A stretch of DNA of 33,647 nucleotides, from NCBI GenBank assembly GCA_028284395.1, contig JANQRV010000219.1, positions 1-33,647 of the forward strand, in the 5' to 3' direction. Below the pieces are notes generated by a model. That model was not told the origin of the DNA and made no database searches. It saw only the letters and a list, made by a program, of their open reading frames with translations. This DNA comes from Saprospiraceae bacterium (lineage in GTDB: Bacteria > Bacteroidota > Bacteroidia > Chitinophagales > Saprospiraceae). Of the stretch, positions 8,208 through 17,280 are shown piece after piece (positions within the stretch are counted from its first letter, which is position 1; each line of letters opens with the position of its first letter). Both the position numbers and the translations under genes were made by a program.

Positions 8208-8214
8208 ACTAAAA

Positions 8215-8544
8215 ATGAAAGGAACTTACCTGGGAGAGTTCGAAGAATTGGTCCTTCTAATAATAGCGGCGCTCTACGACAATGCTTATGGTGTGGCGGT
8301 TCAAAGAGAGTTGCTGGAACGGTGTAATCGCAAGGCCACCATCAGCACTGTGCATTCTGCAATGCATCGTCTGTCGCAAAAGGGATATCTCGAATCACGG
8401 TACAGCGATGCCACTCCAGCCAGAGGAGGCCGAAGAAAGTTGCTGTTCCGAGTGACCGTAGCAGGTGAAAAAGCGCTGATTAAATCAAGAGAACAGAGAA
8501 ACGGCATCTGGGATTCCATTCCCAAAATTGCCTTTCAACGTTAA
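8215..8544 (+). CDS. PadR-family transcriptional regulator
   Basis: The protein has 109 residues, the size of the short PadR-s1 type. It starts 'MKGTYLGEFEELVLLIIAALYDNAYGVAVQREL' with the winged helix following: 'ISTVHSAMHRLSQKGYLESRYSD' is the recognition helix and wing, and 'RGGRRKLLFRVTVAGEKAL' is the second wing and dimer helix. This N-terminal wording is typical of the PadR proteins that sit directly before FtsX/MacB-type permeases in Bacteroidota and Acidobacteria. Here the permease follows 21 bp downstream. It is probably a ligand-responsive repressor of its own operon. The inducer is unknown. Confidence 0.9.
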   Translation: MKGTYLGEFEELVLLIIAALYDNAYGVAVQRELLERCNRKATISTVHSAMHRLSQKGYLESRYSDATPARGGRRKLLFRVTVAGEKALIKSREQRNGIWDSIPKIAFQR

Positions 8545-8565
8545 TTCACCATTGATCCTGAATTT

Positions 8566-11226
8566 ATGTCCAATAGTAATACCAATCCAAATAAAAAGGA
8601 TTCTATTCCCGATCCTCCCAAATGGGTCGATCGCCTGCTCGAGCGGGTGTGCAGCGACCGCATGCTCGAAGGCATCTTAGGGGACCTTCACGAACTATAC
8701 GAATCTGAGGCACAAAAACTTGGTTACAAACGCGCACAAAGAAGCTATTTTTTTAATGCCCTGGGGTTTCTTCGTCCTTTTGCCTGGAAGAAATCTCGGA
8801 ATGAGCAACCAAATCCAATGATTATGTGGTTCAACAATTTTAAACTTGCCTTTCGCTATCTGGTGAAACACCGGAGCACTTCGTTTATTAATATTTTTGG
8901 CCTGACGGTTGGCATCGCCGCCTATTTGCTGCTGATACAGCACATTAGTTTCGAATATAGTTATGAAGACTTCATCGACAAAAAAGATCGCATTTATCGG
9001 GTTTCCCTGAACCAATATCACGATAATGAGGACGGCCGCATCAGCTACAATTATTACGGAATGGCAGAGGCCATGGTAGCTGACATTCCGGAAGTGGAAT
9101 CTTTTGTAACCTTCCACGGTTACCGATCGGTACTATCACACGGGGACGACAAATATTTAGAAAACAACATTTGCTATGTGGACTCCAATTTCTTTCAGCT
9201 ATTTTCCTTTCCACTGCTGAACGGAAATCCGGCTACCGCGTTGAGCCGGCCGGATGCCATTGTTATTTCGGATGCGATGGCGACGAAATATTTTGGTGCG
9301 AATGACCCGATCGGTCAAACGATTCGGCAAGACAATGCCACGGAACTAACCGTTACCGGCGTGATCCAGGTACCGAATAATTCCCATTTCCGATTTGATT
9401 TTTTACTCAACAACAAAAATTTCGTTGATCGTCGATATCGTCAGCCCAACACACTCTGGAATTGGAGTAACTTTCAAGTATATGTCGGTTTGGAACCAGG
9501 TGCTTTGCCAGAACAGGTCGAAGGCAAGCTTCCGGGTTTAATCGCTCAATATAAGAATCCCAATTCCGGTTATAAAACGGAAGCTTTTTTGGAGGCACTA
9601 CCGGAGATTCACCTGCATTCAACGGTGGAGTCGAGGGCCACCTATGGCCGAGTCAGAATCGTAAACGCCTTATTGGCCATTGCTTTTTTCATTCTTTTGA
9701 TCGCTTGGATCAACTATGTCAACCTATCAACTGCCGAAGCTACCGAGCGGGCCAAAGAGGTGAGCATCCGAAAAGTAGTGGGAGCGCGTCGCAGTCAACT
9801 CATCGGTCAATTTGTTAGTCAATCGTTGCTAACCAACGGCATTGCCTTCGGGTTGGCCTTGCTGGTGCTGGTATTCGGGCAATCGATTTTTGCCCACATT
9901 ATGGGCAGTCCGGGTAAATTTCATATTGCGGAAAACCGTGGCATGATCGCTCTCTTTGCCTTGTTTTTCATCACCGGTGTCCTCATTTCAGGATTATATC
10001 CGGCTTTGGTCATTTCGGCCTTCCAGCCCGTTGTCGCCTTAAAGGGAAAGTGGATGAGCAAACATTCCGGCTCTCTGGCTCGCAAGGGGTTAAGTGTATT
10101 CCAGTTTAGCGCTTCCATTCTGCTCATTGCGGGTACCTTTGCCTTGCATCGGCAAATCAAGTTCATGCAGTCGAGGGATTTGGGCTTCAATCCCGATCAG
10201 ACCCTCGTCATCATTGGTCCAAGAATCAGAGACTCCACCTATGCCAGCAAATTGTTGGCATTGCGGACAGAAATCAAAAAACATCCGTCGATTGATCTAT
10301 TTTCGGTATCCAGTTCGGTCCCGGGAAAAGGTATCACCGCAAATTTAGGAGGAATTCGCCGACAGGGCCAACAACAAAAGGACGGCATGCTGATGAGTTT
10401 CATTTGGGTCGATGCTGAATTTCCCGAAACTTTCGAGATGGAAATGGTAGCCGGTCGAACTTTCAAACCGGACCCCGAAGCGGACAACCAGGCCATCCTA
10501 CTCAACGAGTCCGCCGTCGCCGAATTTGGGTTCGAGAGCCCGGAAGATGCCATCGGTCAATTCATCTTGTGGGGACGCCAAAACGAGGAAGCGAATCGAC
10601 TGTACATCGTCGGAGTCTTGAAAGATTATCATCACAACTCCCTGAGGGAAGCGAAAGAGGCCATGGTTTTCGTCCATTCAGAATCTCATCGGGACTTTTT
10701 TTCCATGAAGGTGACCACCACCGACCTGGAAGGGACGATTTCCCACGTCCAACATCATTATCAAACCTTTTTTCAGGACAATTCTTTTGATTATTTCTTC
10801 TTGGATGATGCTTTCAATGCGCAGTACGGATCGGATCAGAGATTGAGTAAAATACTTGGGCTTTTTGGGTTATTGGCCGTCTTTATCGCATGTCTTGGAC
10901 TGTTTGGCCTAGCTTCTTTTACCGCCATTCGAAAAACCAAGGAAATTGGTATACGAAAAGTACTAGGGGCCAGTCTGGGAAGCATCGCTTTCTTGTTCAC
11001 CAAGGAGTTTATAGGCCCAATTATCCTAGCCAATGTCATTGCATTGCCAGTAGCCTGGTACCTTATTACACAGTGGTTGGAAAGTTATGCCTATGCGGCT
11101 CCTATTGGTGGTATACTCTTCATCATTCCGCTCATCTTGATTTTGGTGATCGCTCTTTTGACCATTAGCTTTCATACGGTCAAATCCATCTTAATCAACC
11201 CAATCCATCATTTGAGATATGAATAA
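8566..11226 (+). CDS. MacB/FtsX-type ABC transporter permease with N-terminal permease-prefix domain
   Basis: The protein has 886 residues. Residues 15-76 (PPKWVDRLLERVCSDRMLEGILGDLHELYESEA) form the cytoplasmic 'permease prefix' helix bundle found on PadR-linked permeases. A transmembrane helix near 110-128 is followed by a MacB-type periplasmic domain to about 345. FtsX-type helices follow at about 365-490, with the conserved 'ATERAKEVSIRKVVGARRSQLIGQFVSQSLL'. The layout then repeats: a second periplasmic domain at about 535-760 and a second FtsX core at about 765-886 containing 'RKTKEIGIRKVLGASLGSIAFLFTKEF'. Such duplicated permeases act with a separate MacB-like ATPase in export or in mechanotransmission across the envelope. 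No ATPase gene is present in the window. It is co-transcribed with padR. Confidence 0.9.
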   Translation: MSNSNTNPNKKDSIPDPPKWVDRLLERVCSDRMLEGILGDLHELYESEAQKLGYKRAQRSYFFNALGFLRPFAWKKSRNEQPNPMIMWFNNFKLAFRYLVKHRSTSFINIFGLTVGIAAYLLLIQHISFEYSYEDFIDKKDRIYRVSLNQYHDNEDGRISYNYYGMAEAMVADIPEVESFVTFHGYRSVLSHGDDKYLENNICYVDSNFFQLFSFPLLNGNPATALSRPDAIVISDAMATKYFGANDPIGQTIRQDNATELTVTGVIQVPNNSHFRFDFLLNNKNFVDRRYRQPNTLWNWSNFQVYVGLEPGALPEQVEGKLPGLIAQYKNPNSGYKTEAFLEALPEIHLHSTVESRATYGRVRIVNALLAIAFFILLIAWINYVNLSTAEATERAKEVSIRKVVGARRSQLIGQFVSQSLLTNGIAFGLALLVLVFGQSIFAHIMGSPGKFHIAENRGMIALFALFFITGVLISGLYPALVISAFQPVVALKGKWMSKHSGSLARKGLSVFQFSASILLIAGTFALHRQIKFMQSRDLGFNPDQTLVIIGPRIRDSTYASKLLALRTEIKKHPSIDLFSVSSSVPGKGITANLGGIRRQGQQQKDGMLMSFIWVDAEFPETFEMEMVAGRTFKPDPEADNQAILLNESAVAEFGFESPEDAIGQFILWGRQNEEANRLYIVGVLKDYHHNSLREAKEAMVFVHSESHRDFFSMKVTTTDLEGTISHVQHHYQTFFQDNSFDYFFLDDAFNAQYGSDQRLSKILGLFGLLAVFIACLGLFGLASFTAIRKTKEIGIRKVLGASLGSIAFLFTKEFIGPIILANVIALPVAWYLITQWLESYAYAAPIGGILFIIPLILILVIALLTISFHTVKSILINPIHHLRYE

Positions 11227-11294
11227 ATGAAGTAGTTCAATAAAAGATTCCGCCAAAACGCCTAAATTGACTTCAGAAATCAAGTCCGATTGTA

Positions 11295-12347
11295 ATGAAT
11301 CCAAACGACTTCTGGGTCGCAACCATCTGCATTTGCGGAGCGGCCCAGTGTATTTTCCTGGCCTGTTGCTTCGGCGTGCCCCGCTCCGGCAATCAAGCCA
11401 CGCAAAGCCTTCCTGCTTTATTGATGCTTTTGTTGGGAATGCGCATATTAAAGTCGGTATACTATATTGTTGCGGGGGCCGATATGCCGGTCTGGATCAT
11501 GAACCTGGGCTTTGCCGCTCATTTAGCGGCAGCAATTGTCTTGTACCAATACTTTAGATCTTTGTCGAAACACCGTATCGATCGAAATCATTTGGGAAGT
11601 TGGCATTTCTTACCGGTAGTGTTATTGACCTTGGCTTCCCCCTGGCTGACGCTCGACGCATTCTGGTACCTTGGCGGATATCATCTACTATTGGCAGCCT
11701 CTATCGCATACTGGCTGGCGGCCCTGCAAATCTTTTGTCGCCAACATGGAGAAGACCGTGATCCTCAGCCTGCCAGACAACAATGGTCCATAGCTTTGTT
11801 AGCTGGCACCGGCATTTTCTTCTTTGCTTATTTTTCTAATTATGCGCTGGGTTTAATTCCATACGAAATTGCCTCTGCTGTATATTCCCTGGCCGTTTTT
11901 CCGCTAGGTTTTGTAGCGTGGTACAATTTTGATTATTTGTTCTCCGCCAAGCTGCCGGGGCAAGTGAAGAAATACCAAAACCTGTCCTTAACCAATAGCG
12001 CCGTGCTTGAAGGCAAAAAGGCCATCATGAAGATACTGGAAGAAGAACAGGCCTACCTGGAACCGGAATTCTCTTTACATCAATTGTCGGAAAGAACAAA
12101 AATCCCCACTCATTTATTATCCCATATCTTGAATCAGCATTTAGACATCAACTTCACGACATTGATAAACCGCTACCGAATCGAAGCTGCCTGCCAATTG
12201 CTGAGGCGATCCGACCGAGGTCATTATACCATCGCCGCGATTGCCTTTGAAGTTGGCTTCAATTCTCTTTCTGCCTTTAATTACCATTTTAAGAGATTCA
12301 AAGGAACCACTCCTTCCATCTATCGAAAACGAGGTCACTTTGACTGA
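11295..12347 (+). CDS. Membrane-bound AraC-family transcriptional regulator
   Basis: The protein has 350 residues. Residues 1-225 contain about seven hydrophobic helices, ending near 'LAVFPLGFVAWYNFDYLF', so this half is an integral membrane sensor. Residues 250-350 are an AraC/XylS DNA-binding domain with two helix-turn-helix units: 'FSLHQLSERTKIPTHLLSHILNQHLDINFTTLINRYRI' and 'YTIAAIAFEVGFNSLSAFNYHFKRFKGTTPSIYRK'. The second matches the family signature well. This 7TM-AraC layout is common in Bacteroidota. The signal and targets are unknown. It lies 68 bp after the permease and ends 4 bp before the convergent sugar dehydrogenase. It could be an independent unit or a distal member of the padR operon. 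Confidence 0.88.
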   Translation: MNPNDFWVATICICGAAQCIFLACCFGVPRSGNQATQSLPALLMLLLGMRILKSVYYIVAGADMPVWIMNLGFAAHLAAAIVLYQYFRSLSKHRIDRNHLGSWHFLPVVLLTLASPWLTLDAFWYLGGYHLLLAASIAYWLAALQIFCRQHGEDRDPQPARQQWSIALLAGTGIFFFAYFSNYALGLIPYEIASAVYSLAVFPLGFVAWYNFDYLFSAKLPGQVKKYQNLSLTNSAVLEGKKAIMKILEEEQAYLEPEFSLHQLSERTKIPTHLLSHILNQHLDINFTTLINRYRIEAACQLLRRSDRGHYTIAAIAFEVGFNSLSAFNYHFKRFKGTTPSIYRKRGHFD

Positions 12348-12351
12348 AACT

Positions 12352-13512
12352 TCAAATGGGTTTCATTCGCCAAACCTCTCCTTCGGTAGTCCCGAAATAA
12401 AGCAGGCCGTCCGGCCCCTCTTCAATAAAGCGAATGCGCCATCCCTTTCTTTCCAGCAGGCGTTCCTCACCGCGGATGCGCCCTTCCTCAATGGTCAATC
12501 GGTAGAGATTTCGCTGCGACATGGCACAAAAAAACAAATTGCCTTTCCATTGTGAAAATGCGGCTCCGCTGTAGAAGGTCAGTCCACTGGGAGCAACCGA
12601 TGGCGAATAATGACGAAACGGTTGTTCCATCCCCGTCTGATGGGCTAATCCTTTACCTACCGGACCTCCCTCATACTCTTCACCAAAGGTAATGGCCGGC
12701 CAACCATAGTTGAGTCCCTTTTGAATGATGTTGATCTCATCACCTCCTTTTGGTCCGTGTTCGTTCTCCCACAATTGATTGGAACCGGGCTGGAGTGCTA
12801 AGCCCTGTGGATTGCGATGGCCGTAACTCCAGATTTCCGGACGAGCAGTGGGCACACCTACAAAGGGATTGTCTTCGGGGATCCTCCCGTCCAGATGCAG
12901 ACGCATAATCTTGCCATTGTGGGTGTGAAGTAGCTGAGCTGAATCCCTAAAATGACGATCCCCTACCGTGATGAACAGATAGTCATCACGACATACCAAA
13001 CGACCACCGTAGTGATAGTTTGATTTATACCAGGGTTGGGCAGTGAACAATACTTCTCGCTTTTCCAGACAATCGCCTGCCAGCTGCGCCCTTTCTACCA
13101 CCAAAGTACTGGTACTGTCCTCTCGACCAAGATCATAGGATATATAGATCCAACTATCCTGGGCATAATTGGGTGGCACCAGTACTTCCCGCATGCCGCT
13201 ATCGAGATACGAGAAGGCATCCGGTGCATTGCACACCTCCGTAAGGGTAGTATCTCGGGGTGAGAGCAAATAAATTTGACCTTTACGGCGATCACTAATC
13301 AAAGCTCGGCCATCCGGCAGCCAGTCCATACTCCAGGGTACGCGCATGCCTTGGGCTACTAATTCAAGCCGAAAGTCCTCCTTTTGGCTATGGAAAAACA
13401 TAGTTTTTTCGTCGACCTTTGTGATTACAGCGGCTTTTCTCTCGCTGCAGTGCCAACTTCCAAATGATGAGATCAAACAGAATAGAATGTAGAAACGTCG
13501 GGTAAAAAGCAT
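12352..13512 (-). CDS. PQQ-dependent sugar dehydrogenase (glucose/sorbosone dehydrogenase family)
   Basis: This 386-residue protein fits the soluble aldose sugar dehydrogenase family (YliI/Asd-like six-bladed propeller). 'VPWSMDWLPDGRALISDRRKGQIYLL' near 58-83 is the first blade. 'YHYGGRLV' at 166-173 carries His167, at the place of the catalytic base that acts with PQQ. 'YGHRNPQGLAL' at 230-240 carries the PQQ-contacting Arg. 'NEHGPKGGDEINIIQKGLNYGWP' near 250-270 is the calcium/PQQ loop signature. The N terminus MLFTRRFYILFCLISSFGSWHC directs export, and Cys22 might be lipidated but the lipobox is poor. It would oxidise aldoses at the periplasmic face and pass electrons to the respiratory chain. 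PQQ synthesis genes are not visible here. It has no close operon partner. Confidence 0.88.
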   Translation of the reverse strand: MLFTRRFYILFCLISSFGSWHCSERKAAVITKVDEKTMFFHSQKEDFRLELVAQGMRVPWSMDWLPDGRALISDRRKGQIYLLSPRDTTLTEVCNAPDAFSYLDSGMREVLVPPNYAQDSWIYISYDLGREDSTSTLVVERAQLAGDCLEKREVLFTAQPWYKSNYHYGGRLVCRDDYLFITVGDRHFRDSAQLLHTHNGKIMRLHLDGRIPEDNPFVGVPTARPEIWSYGHRNPQGLALQPGSNQLWENEHGPKGGDEINIIQKGLNYGWPAITFGEEYEGGPVGKGLAHQTGMEQPFRHYSPSVAPSGLTFYSGAAFSQWKGNLFFCAMSQRNLYRLTIEEGRIRGEERLLERKGWRIRFIEEGPDGLLYFGTTEGEVWRMKPI

Positions 13513-13587
13513 GTGTTTTTATCCGTAAAAACCCAAAGTTTAGATAGAGAATCTCCCTGATTAATTAATTAGGAAGGGTATTGGAAG

Positions 13588-15216
13588 CTACAGACTGGCA
13601 ATAAACTCGGTCAAATTCACATCGCGGGTCAGAGCGAGTTTCTTCCGCAATCGATAACGGTTGGTATGTACACTTTCGATGGTAATGCCCAAAAGTTTGG
13701 CAATCTCTTTGCTTGAAAAGTTAAGTTTAATCAGTGCACAAAGTTTCTGGTCCGTTTGACTAAGTTGTGGGAATTGTTCGTTCAGTCGTTGATAAAAGCT
13801 TTCATTGACAGCGACAAAGCGAGCCCGAAACTCCTCCCAGTTCTGAGCATTGCTGATGGAGATCGACCGGAGCATCCCCTTTACTTCGTTGGGCCCCATC
13901 TGTCCTCCACCTTTCCTCAGCCGGTTTTTTAAAGATGCCAGAAATTCATCCCTTTCGATCAATTGAAGTGCGGAAGCCGCTAATTCTTTATTTTTTAGTT
14001 CCAGGACTTCATTGGCTTTTTGCATTTCCATCTCACGTTGTTTGCGAATGACGCTCTTTTCTGCCTTGTGTTTTGCTCTGACATAATTTATGTAGAGCAC
14101 ACCAATGATCAATAGAAATGCAATGGCACCAACAAGAATCACTTTTTGTAAAAACCAGACCCTGTCGGCATGTTCCAGTTCCAGGAGTCGTTGCTTTTGC
14201 ATCAACTGACTTTGTTTCTCTTTTTCTCTGCGAAAGGCATCTTGAATTTCCAACAAAGGAAGGTTATTGGCACTGCGACTGTCAAAAAAGAGGGCGTCCA
14301 ATTCTTCCATGGTCTTTAAACTTGCATAAGCCCGTTTGTAATCACCCTGGGAATAGTACAAGTCCGATAATTTCCCGTGCACCATTGGGGTAAAGTCAAT
14401 GTGACTGTTATAGGTTTTCGATATCGATAATGCCTTCTTATAGTAATCCTCCGACTTTACCAGGTTATCCAATCGGCGATAAGTATCTCCGACATAGGTG
14501 TAGACCAGTACCAAATAGGACGGGTTATGTTCCTCCACCCAAGGGAGAATCTGATAAAAAATTTCTAATGCCTCCTCATTTTCTCCAAATTGCCCTTTCA
14601 GAAATGCCTGTTCAAATTGTAGATAAACATAATCGATCGGACTGTCAGTTGATGAATGAACCAAAAAGCAACTGTCTAAGTAGGTTTGGGCCAATCTTGG
14701 CTCATTCAGTTCTCGATAGGTGGATGCAAAGGCATAGTAACTCCCGATCAGACTTGCCTCTGGCAATTGCTTTTCTGCCACCAACCTTCTTTTGATTTCC
14801 AGCGAAAGTTGAAAAAATTTGAAAGCCTCCTCTTTTCTTTTGTAGAAACTGTAGTACCGCCCGATGCGATTGTAAACAGCGGCTTTCGCAACATCGTTTT
14901 TTCCTGCGTCCGCCAACAACAAAGCCTTCCACAGTTCGTCGTAAGACCGCTTGTAATTGGCTTGATGACCATAGGTCTCGGCGAGTTCCTGAAGGGCATA
15001 GATCGCATTGATCGTATCGCCGGTTTTGAGAAAATTAGTATATCCCAATTGCAACAGATAAATGGAGCTATCGGGATTTTGTCGACGTATTCTACTGGCT
15101 TCCTCAAAAAGCAGTTCGTTCATGACCGCCTGCATAGTATCCATTTTTTGCGCACCCAGAAGATGGGGCGCCAATAATAAGGCTACGGAAACTAGTTGTG
15201 AAAGTAGTCGAATCAT
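13588..15216 (-). CDS. TPR-containing membrane regulator with LuxR-type HTH
   Basis: The protein has 542 residues. A signal peptide (MIRLLSQLVSVALLLAPHLLGAQ) exports the N-terminal half, which is built of tetratricopeptide-like helix pairs at about 50-320 (for example 'AAVYNRIGRYYSFYKRKEEAFKFFQLSLEI' and 'VYTYVGDTYRRLDNLVKSEDYYKKALSI'). One transmembrane helix lies at about 360-385 (VILVGAIAFLLIIGVLYINYV), then a coiled coil, then a cytoplasmic LuxR-type helix-turn-helix at about 485-530 ('LSQTDQKLCALIKLNFSSKEIAKLLGITIESVHTNRYRLRKKL'). This architecture is a common Bacteroidota one-protein sensor-regulator. It diverges from the sugar catabolic operon across a 232-bp region rich in inverted repeats, so it is a candidate for its regulator, although many such proteins regulate unrelated genes. 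Confidence 0.88.
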   Translation of the reverse strand: MIRLLSQLVSVALLLAPHLLGAQKMDTMQAVMNELLFEEASRIRRQNPDSSIYLLQLGYTNFLKTGDTINAIYALQELAETYGHQANYKRSYDELWKALLLADAGKNDVAKAAVYNRIGRYYSFYKRKEEAFKFFQLSLEIKRRLVAEKQLPEASLIGSYYAFASTYRELNEPRLAQTYLDSCFLVHSSTDSPIDYVYLQFEQAFLKGQFGENEEALEIFYQILPWVEEHNPSYLVLVYTYVGDTYRRLDNLVKSEDYYKKALSISKTYNSHIDFTPMVHGKLSDLYYSQGDYKRAYASLKTMEELDALFFDSRSANNLPLLEIQDAFRREKEKQSQLMQKQRLLELEHADRVWFLQKVILVGAIAFLLIIGVLYINYVRAKHKAEKSVIRKQREMEMQKANEVLELKNKELAASALQLIERDEFLASLKNRLRKGGGQMGPNEVKGMLRSISISNAQNWEEFRARFVAVNESFYQRLNEQFPQLSQTDQKLCALIKLNFSSKEIAKLLGITIESVHTNRYRLRKKLALTRDVNLTEFIASL

Positions 15217-15448
15217 AGGGAATACTTAGTTGAGGTACCTTGTCTAGTTTGTTTTGGTTAAGCTTTCTCAGTGATCAAATCACAAAACCTTGATAACTAG
15301 TTTATAAATATCTGGACAACCGTCCAAAGGATCAATGTATTCCATGAAAAAAGTAGCCTCCGTTCAGTTTTTATCTAGTTGTTTTTTATTCATTTCCCAA
15401 CTAATTAGAAGAGTTTTGTTAGGAATCAAAAGCAATTGAACGTCGCCT
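15217..15448. promoter_or_regulatory. Divergent control region between TPR-LuxR regulator and catabolic operon
   Basis: This 232-bp region has no gene. It holds TTGTCTAGTTT at 15240-15250, the inverted repeat GTGAT-CAA-ATCAC at 15271-15283, the palindrome AACTAGTT at 15295-15302, the inverted repeat TGGAC-AACC-GTCCA at 15313-15326, and the shared element at 15361-15380 described separately. I could not place a clear TAnnTTTG box. Confidence 0.55.
15361..15380 (+). promoter_or_regulatory. Shared 20-nt element, copy 1 (before catabolic operon)
   Basis: CGTTCAGTTTTTATCTAGTT lies 68 nt before the operon's first ATG. It is repeated at 24783-24802 before susC with 18 of 20 positions identical (consensus CGTTCAGTTTTTRTCTAGKT). 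Two such matches in 33 kb, each in the leader region of a transcription unit of the same locus, suggest an operator or a shared promoter core. Confidence 0.6.
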
Positions 15449-16477
15449 ATGAAAGAATTAAAGGCAGCCTATTATGTCGAAAAAGGGCAATTTAAAATCG
15501 GGGAGTGTATTCCTCATTCACCCAAAGTTGGAGAGGTCAGATTGCAGGTAGCTTTTTGCGGTGTCTGCGGAACGGACGTTCATATTTTTCATGGCAATAT
15601 GGACCAGCGAGTAGATGCTCCACTGGTCATCGGCCACGAAGCTTCTGCTGTTGTCGCCGAAATTGGAAACGGGGTCACCAATGTGAAGGTAGGTGACCGG
15701 GTCGCCGTTCGGCCGTTGAAGTTTGGCCCAAAACATCCTGTCGATAAAGATCACGCCCACATCGGAAGAAATTTGAAATTCATTGGCATCGATAGTCCCG
15801 GTGCCTTTCAGAATAGTTGGACCGTACCGGCTTACACCTTACATCCCTTACCCGACCAATTATCGCTGCAACACGGTGCCTTTATCGAGCCATTGGCCGT
15901 CGCATGCCACGATGTCAAAATAGGAAGGGTCCAAGCAGGAGAAAATTGCCTGGTGATTGGAGGTGGGCCCATCGGAACTTTAATTGCCTTCGTGATTCGA
16001 GAAAGAGGAGCGACACCTATCGTCTCGGAAATTAATCCGTCCAGAATAGCTATGTTGAAGGACTTTGGGTTTTTGACCGTGAATCCACTCTCGGAAAATA
16101 TAGAGGAGCGCATCAATAAGATAACTGGTGAGGCGATGTGCGACTGCGTATTCGAAGTATCCGGTTCTCGGGCGGGAGTAGAAACAATGACCAGGGTAGT
16201 AAACGCTCGCGGTAGAATAGTCATGGTGGCCATTCATGCCGGAGGTCCCAAGCCCGTTGATCTCTTTAAATTTTTCTGGTCGGAGATCGAATTGCTGGGA
16301 GCGCGACTTTACGAAGAGGAAGACTATGCCAACGCCATCAAAATTGCGGCTTCCGGCAACATACCTTTCGATACATTAATCACAAAAATCAATGATTTAA
16401 GTGAACTCCAAGCGGTTTTTGAAGAGATCGATCAAAATCCATCTGGAATGAAATATTTAATCGATTGTCAAGCGTAG
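15449..16477 (+). CDS. Zinc-type medium-chain dehydrogenase; candidate 2-keto-3-deoxy-L-galactonate 5-dehydrogenase
   Basis: This 342-residue protein is a zinc-binding MDR alcohol dehydrogenase. Catalytic zinc ligands are Cys40 (CGVCGTDVH), His63 with Glu64 (IGHEAS) and Glu147 (FIEPLA). The NAD-binding glycine motif is 'VIGGGPIG' at 169-176. The structural-zinc loop at about 89-112 (RPLKFGPKHPVDKDHAHIG) has no cysteine, so that second zinc site is absent, as in sorbitol-dehydrogenase-type members. It is the first gene of the operon with the KduD-like SDR 7 bp after it. In the anhydro-L-galactose pathway described for agar-degrading marine bacteria, such a dehydrogenase oxidises C5 of L-2-keto-3-deoxygalactonate before an SDR reduces it to D-KDG. 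I infer that role from context. L-threonine or polyol dehydrogenase activity is the alternative. Confidence 0.8.
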   Translation: MKELKAAYYVEKGQFKIGECIPHSPKVGEVRLQVAFCGVCGTDVHIFHGNMDQRVDAPLVIGHEASAVVAEIGNGVTNVKVGDRVAVRPLKFGPKHPVDKDHAHIGRNLKFIGIDSPGAFQNSWTVPAYTLHPLPDQLSLQHGAFIEPLAVACHDVKIGRVQAGENCLVIGGGPIGTLIAFVIRERGATPIVSEINPSRIAMLKDFGFLTVNPLSENIEERINKITGEAMCDCVFEVSGSRAGVETMTRVVNARGRIVMVAIHAGGPKPVDLFKFFWSEIELLGARLYEEEDYANAIKIAASGNIPFDTLITKINDLSELQAVFEEIDQNPSGMKYLIDCQA

Positions 16478-16484
16478 ATACCTT

Positions 16485-17255
16485 ATGAATGTTTTAGACC
16501 AATTTAAATTAGATGGCCGAATTGCACTGGTGACCGGCTGCAAACGAGGCATCGGCAAGGCAATGGCTATTGGCCTGGCAGAGGCGGGTGCCGATATCAT
16601 CGGTGTATCTGCATCTTTGTCTGCCACGGGAAGTGAGGTAGAAAAGGAAGTTCGGGAAAGAGGCCGAAAGTTTTGGGCCTACCAATGCGACTTTGCCAAT
16701 CGCGATGATCTCTACGGTTTCATAGCAAAAGTAAAGCAAGAACATCCCCCAATCGATATCCTGGTCAATAACGCCGGAGCTATTTTAAGAGCTCCAGCCG
16801 TAGAGCACCCGGATGAATACTGGGATAAGATCGTAGAAATCAATCAGAATGCCCAATTCATCCTTACGCGAGAATTTGGAAAAGACCTATTGCAGAAAGG
16901 CTACGGTAAAGTTATCTTCACTGCTTCTCTTCTTACTTTTCAAGGTGGAATAACCGTACCGGGTTATGCTGCCAGCAAGGGAGCGATTGGTCAATTGACC
17001 ATGGCATTCTCTAACGAATGGGCAAGTAAGGGAGTGAATGTCAATGCCATTGCTCCTGGCTACATCGCCACCGACAACACCGCAGCGCTGAGAAAAAATG
17101 AAGTTAGAAATAAAGCCATTTTGGATCGTATTCCGAAAAGAAGATGGGGGACTCCCGATGACTTTAAAGGGGTAACTGTCTTCCTGGCCTCCAAGGCTTC
17201 GGACTATATGAGCGGAACCATTGTGGTGGTCGACGGGGGTTGGATGGGACGTTAA
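16485..17255 (+). CDS. KduD-like short-chain dehydrogenase/reductase; candidate 2,5-diketo-3-deoxygalactonate reductase
   Basis: The protein has 256 residues and a classical SDR layout: cofactor motif TGCKRGIG at 17-24, NNAG at 95-98, catalytic Ser148 (FTASLL), Tyr161 and Lys165 (YAASK), and a C terminus 'GTIVVVDGGWMGR'. The opening 'FKLDGRIALVTGCKRGIGKAMAIGLAEAGADI' is close to 2-deoxy-D-gluconate 3-dehydrogenase/KduD proteins, which interconvert 2,5-diketo-3-deoxy sugar acids and KDG. In this operon, between the zinc dehydrogenase and the aldehyde dehydrogenase, the natural role is reduction of the 2,5-diketo acid to D-KDG. The family assignment is firm and the substrate is inferred. Confidence 0.85.
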   Translation: MNVLDQFKLDGRIALVTGCKRGIGKAMAIGLAEAGADIIGVSASLSATGSEVEKEVRERGRKFWAYQCDFANRDDLYGFIAKVKQEHPPIDILVNNAGAILRAPAVEHPDEYWDKIVEINQNAQFILTREFGKDLLQKGYGKVIFTASLLTFQGGITVPGYAASKGAIGQLTMAFSNEWASKGVNVNAIAPGYIATDNTAALRKNEVRNKAILDRIPKRRWGTPDDFKGVTVFLASKASDYMSGTIVVVDGGWMGR

Positions 17256-17280
17256 TCACAACAACGCAAAAATATAAATT

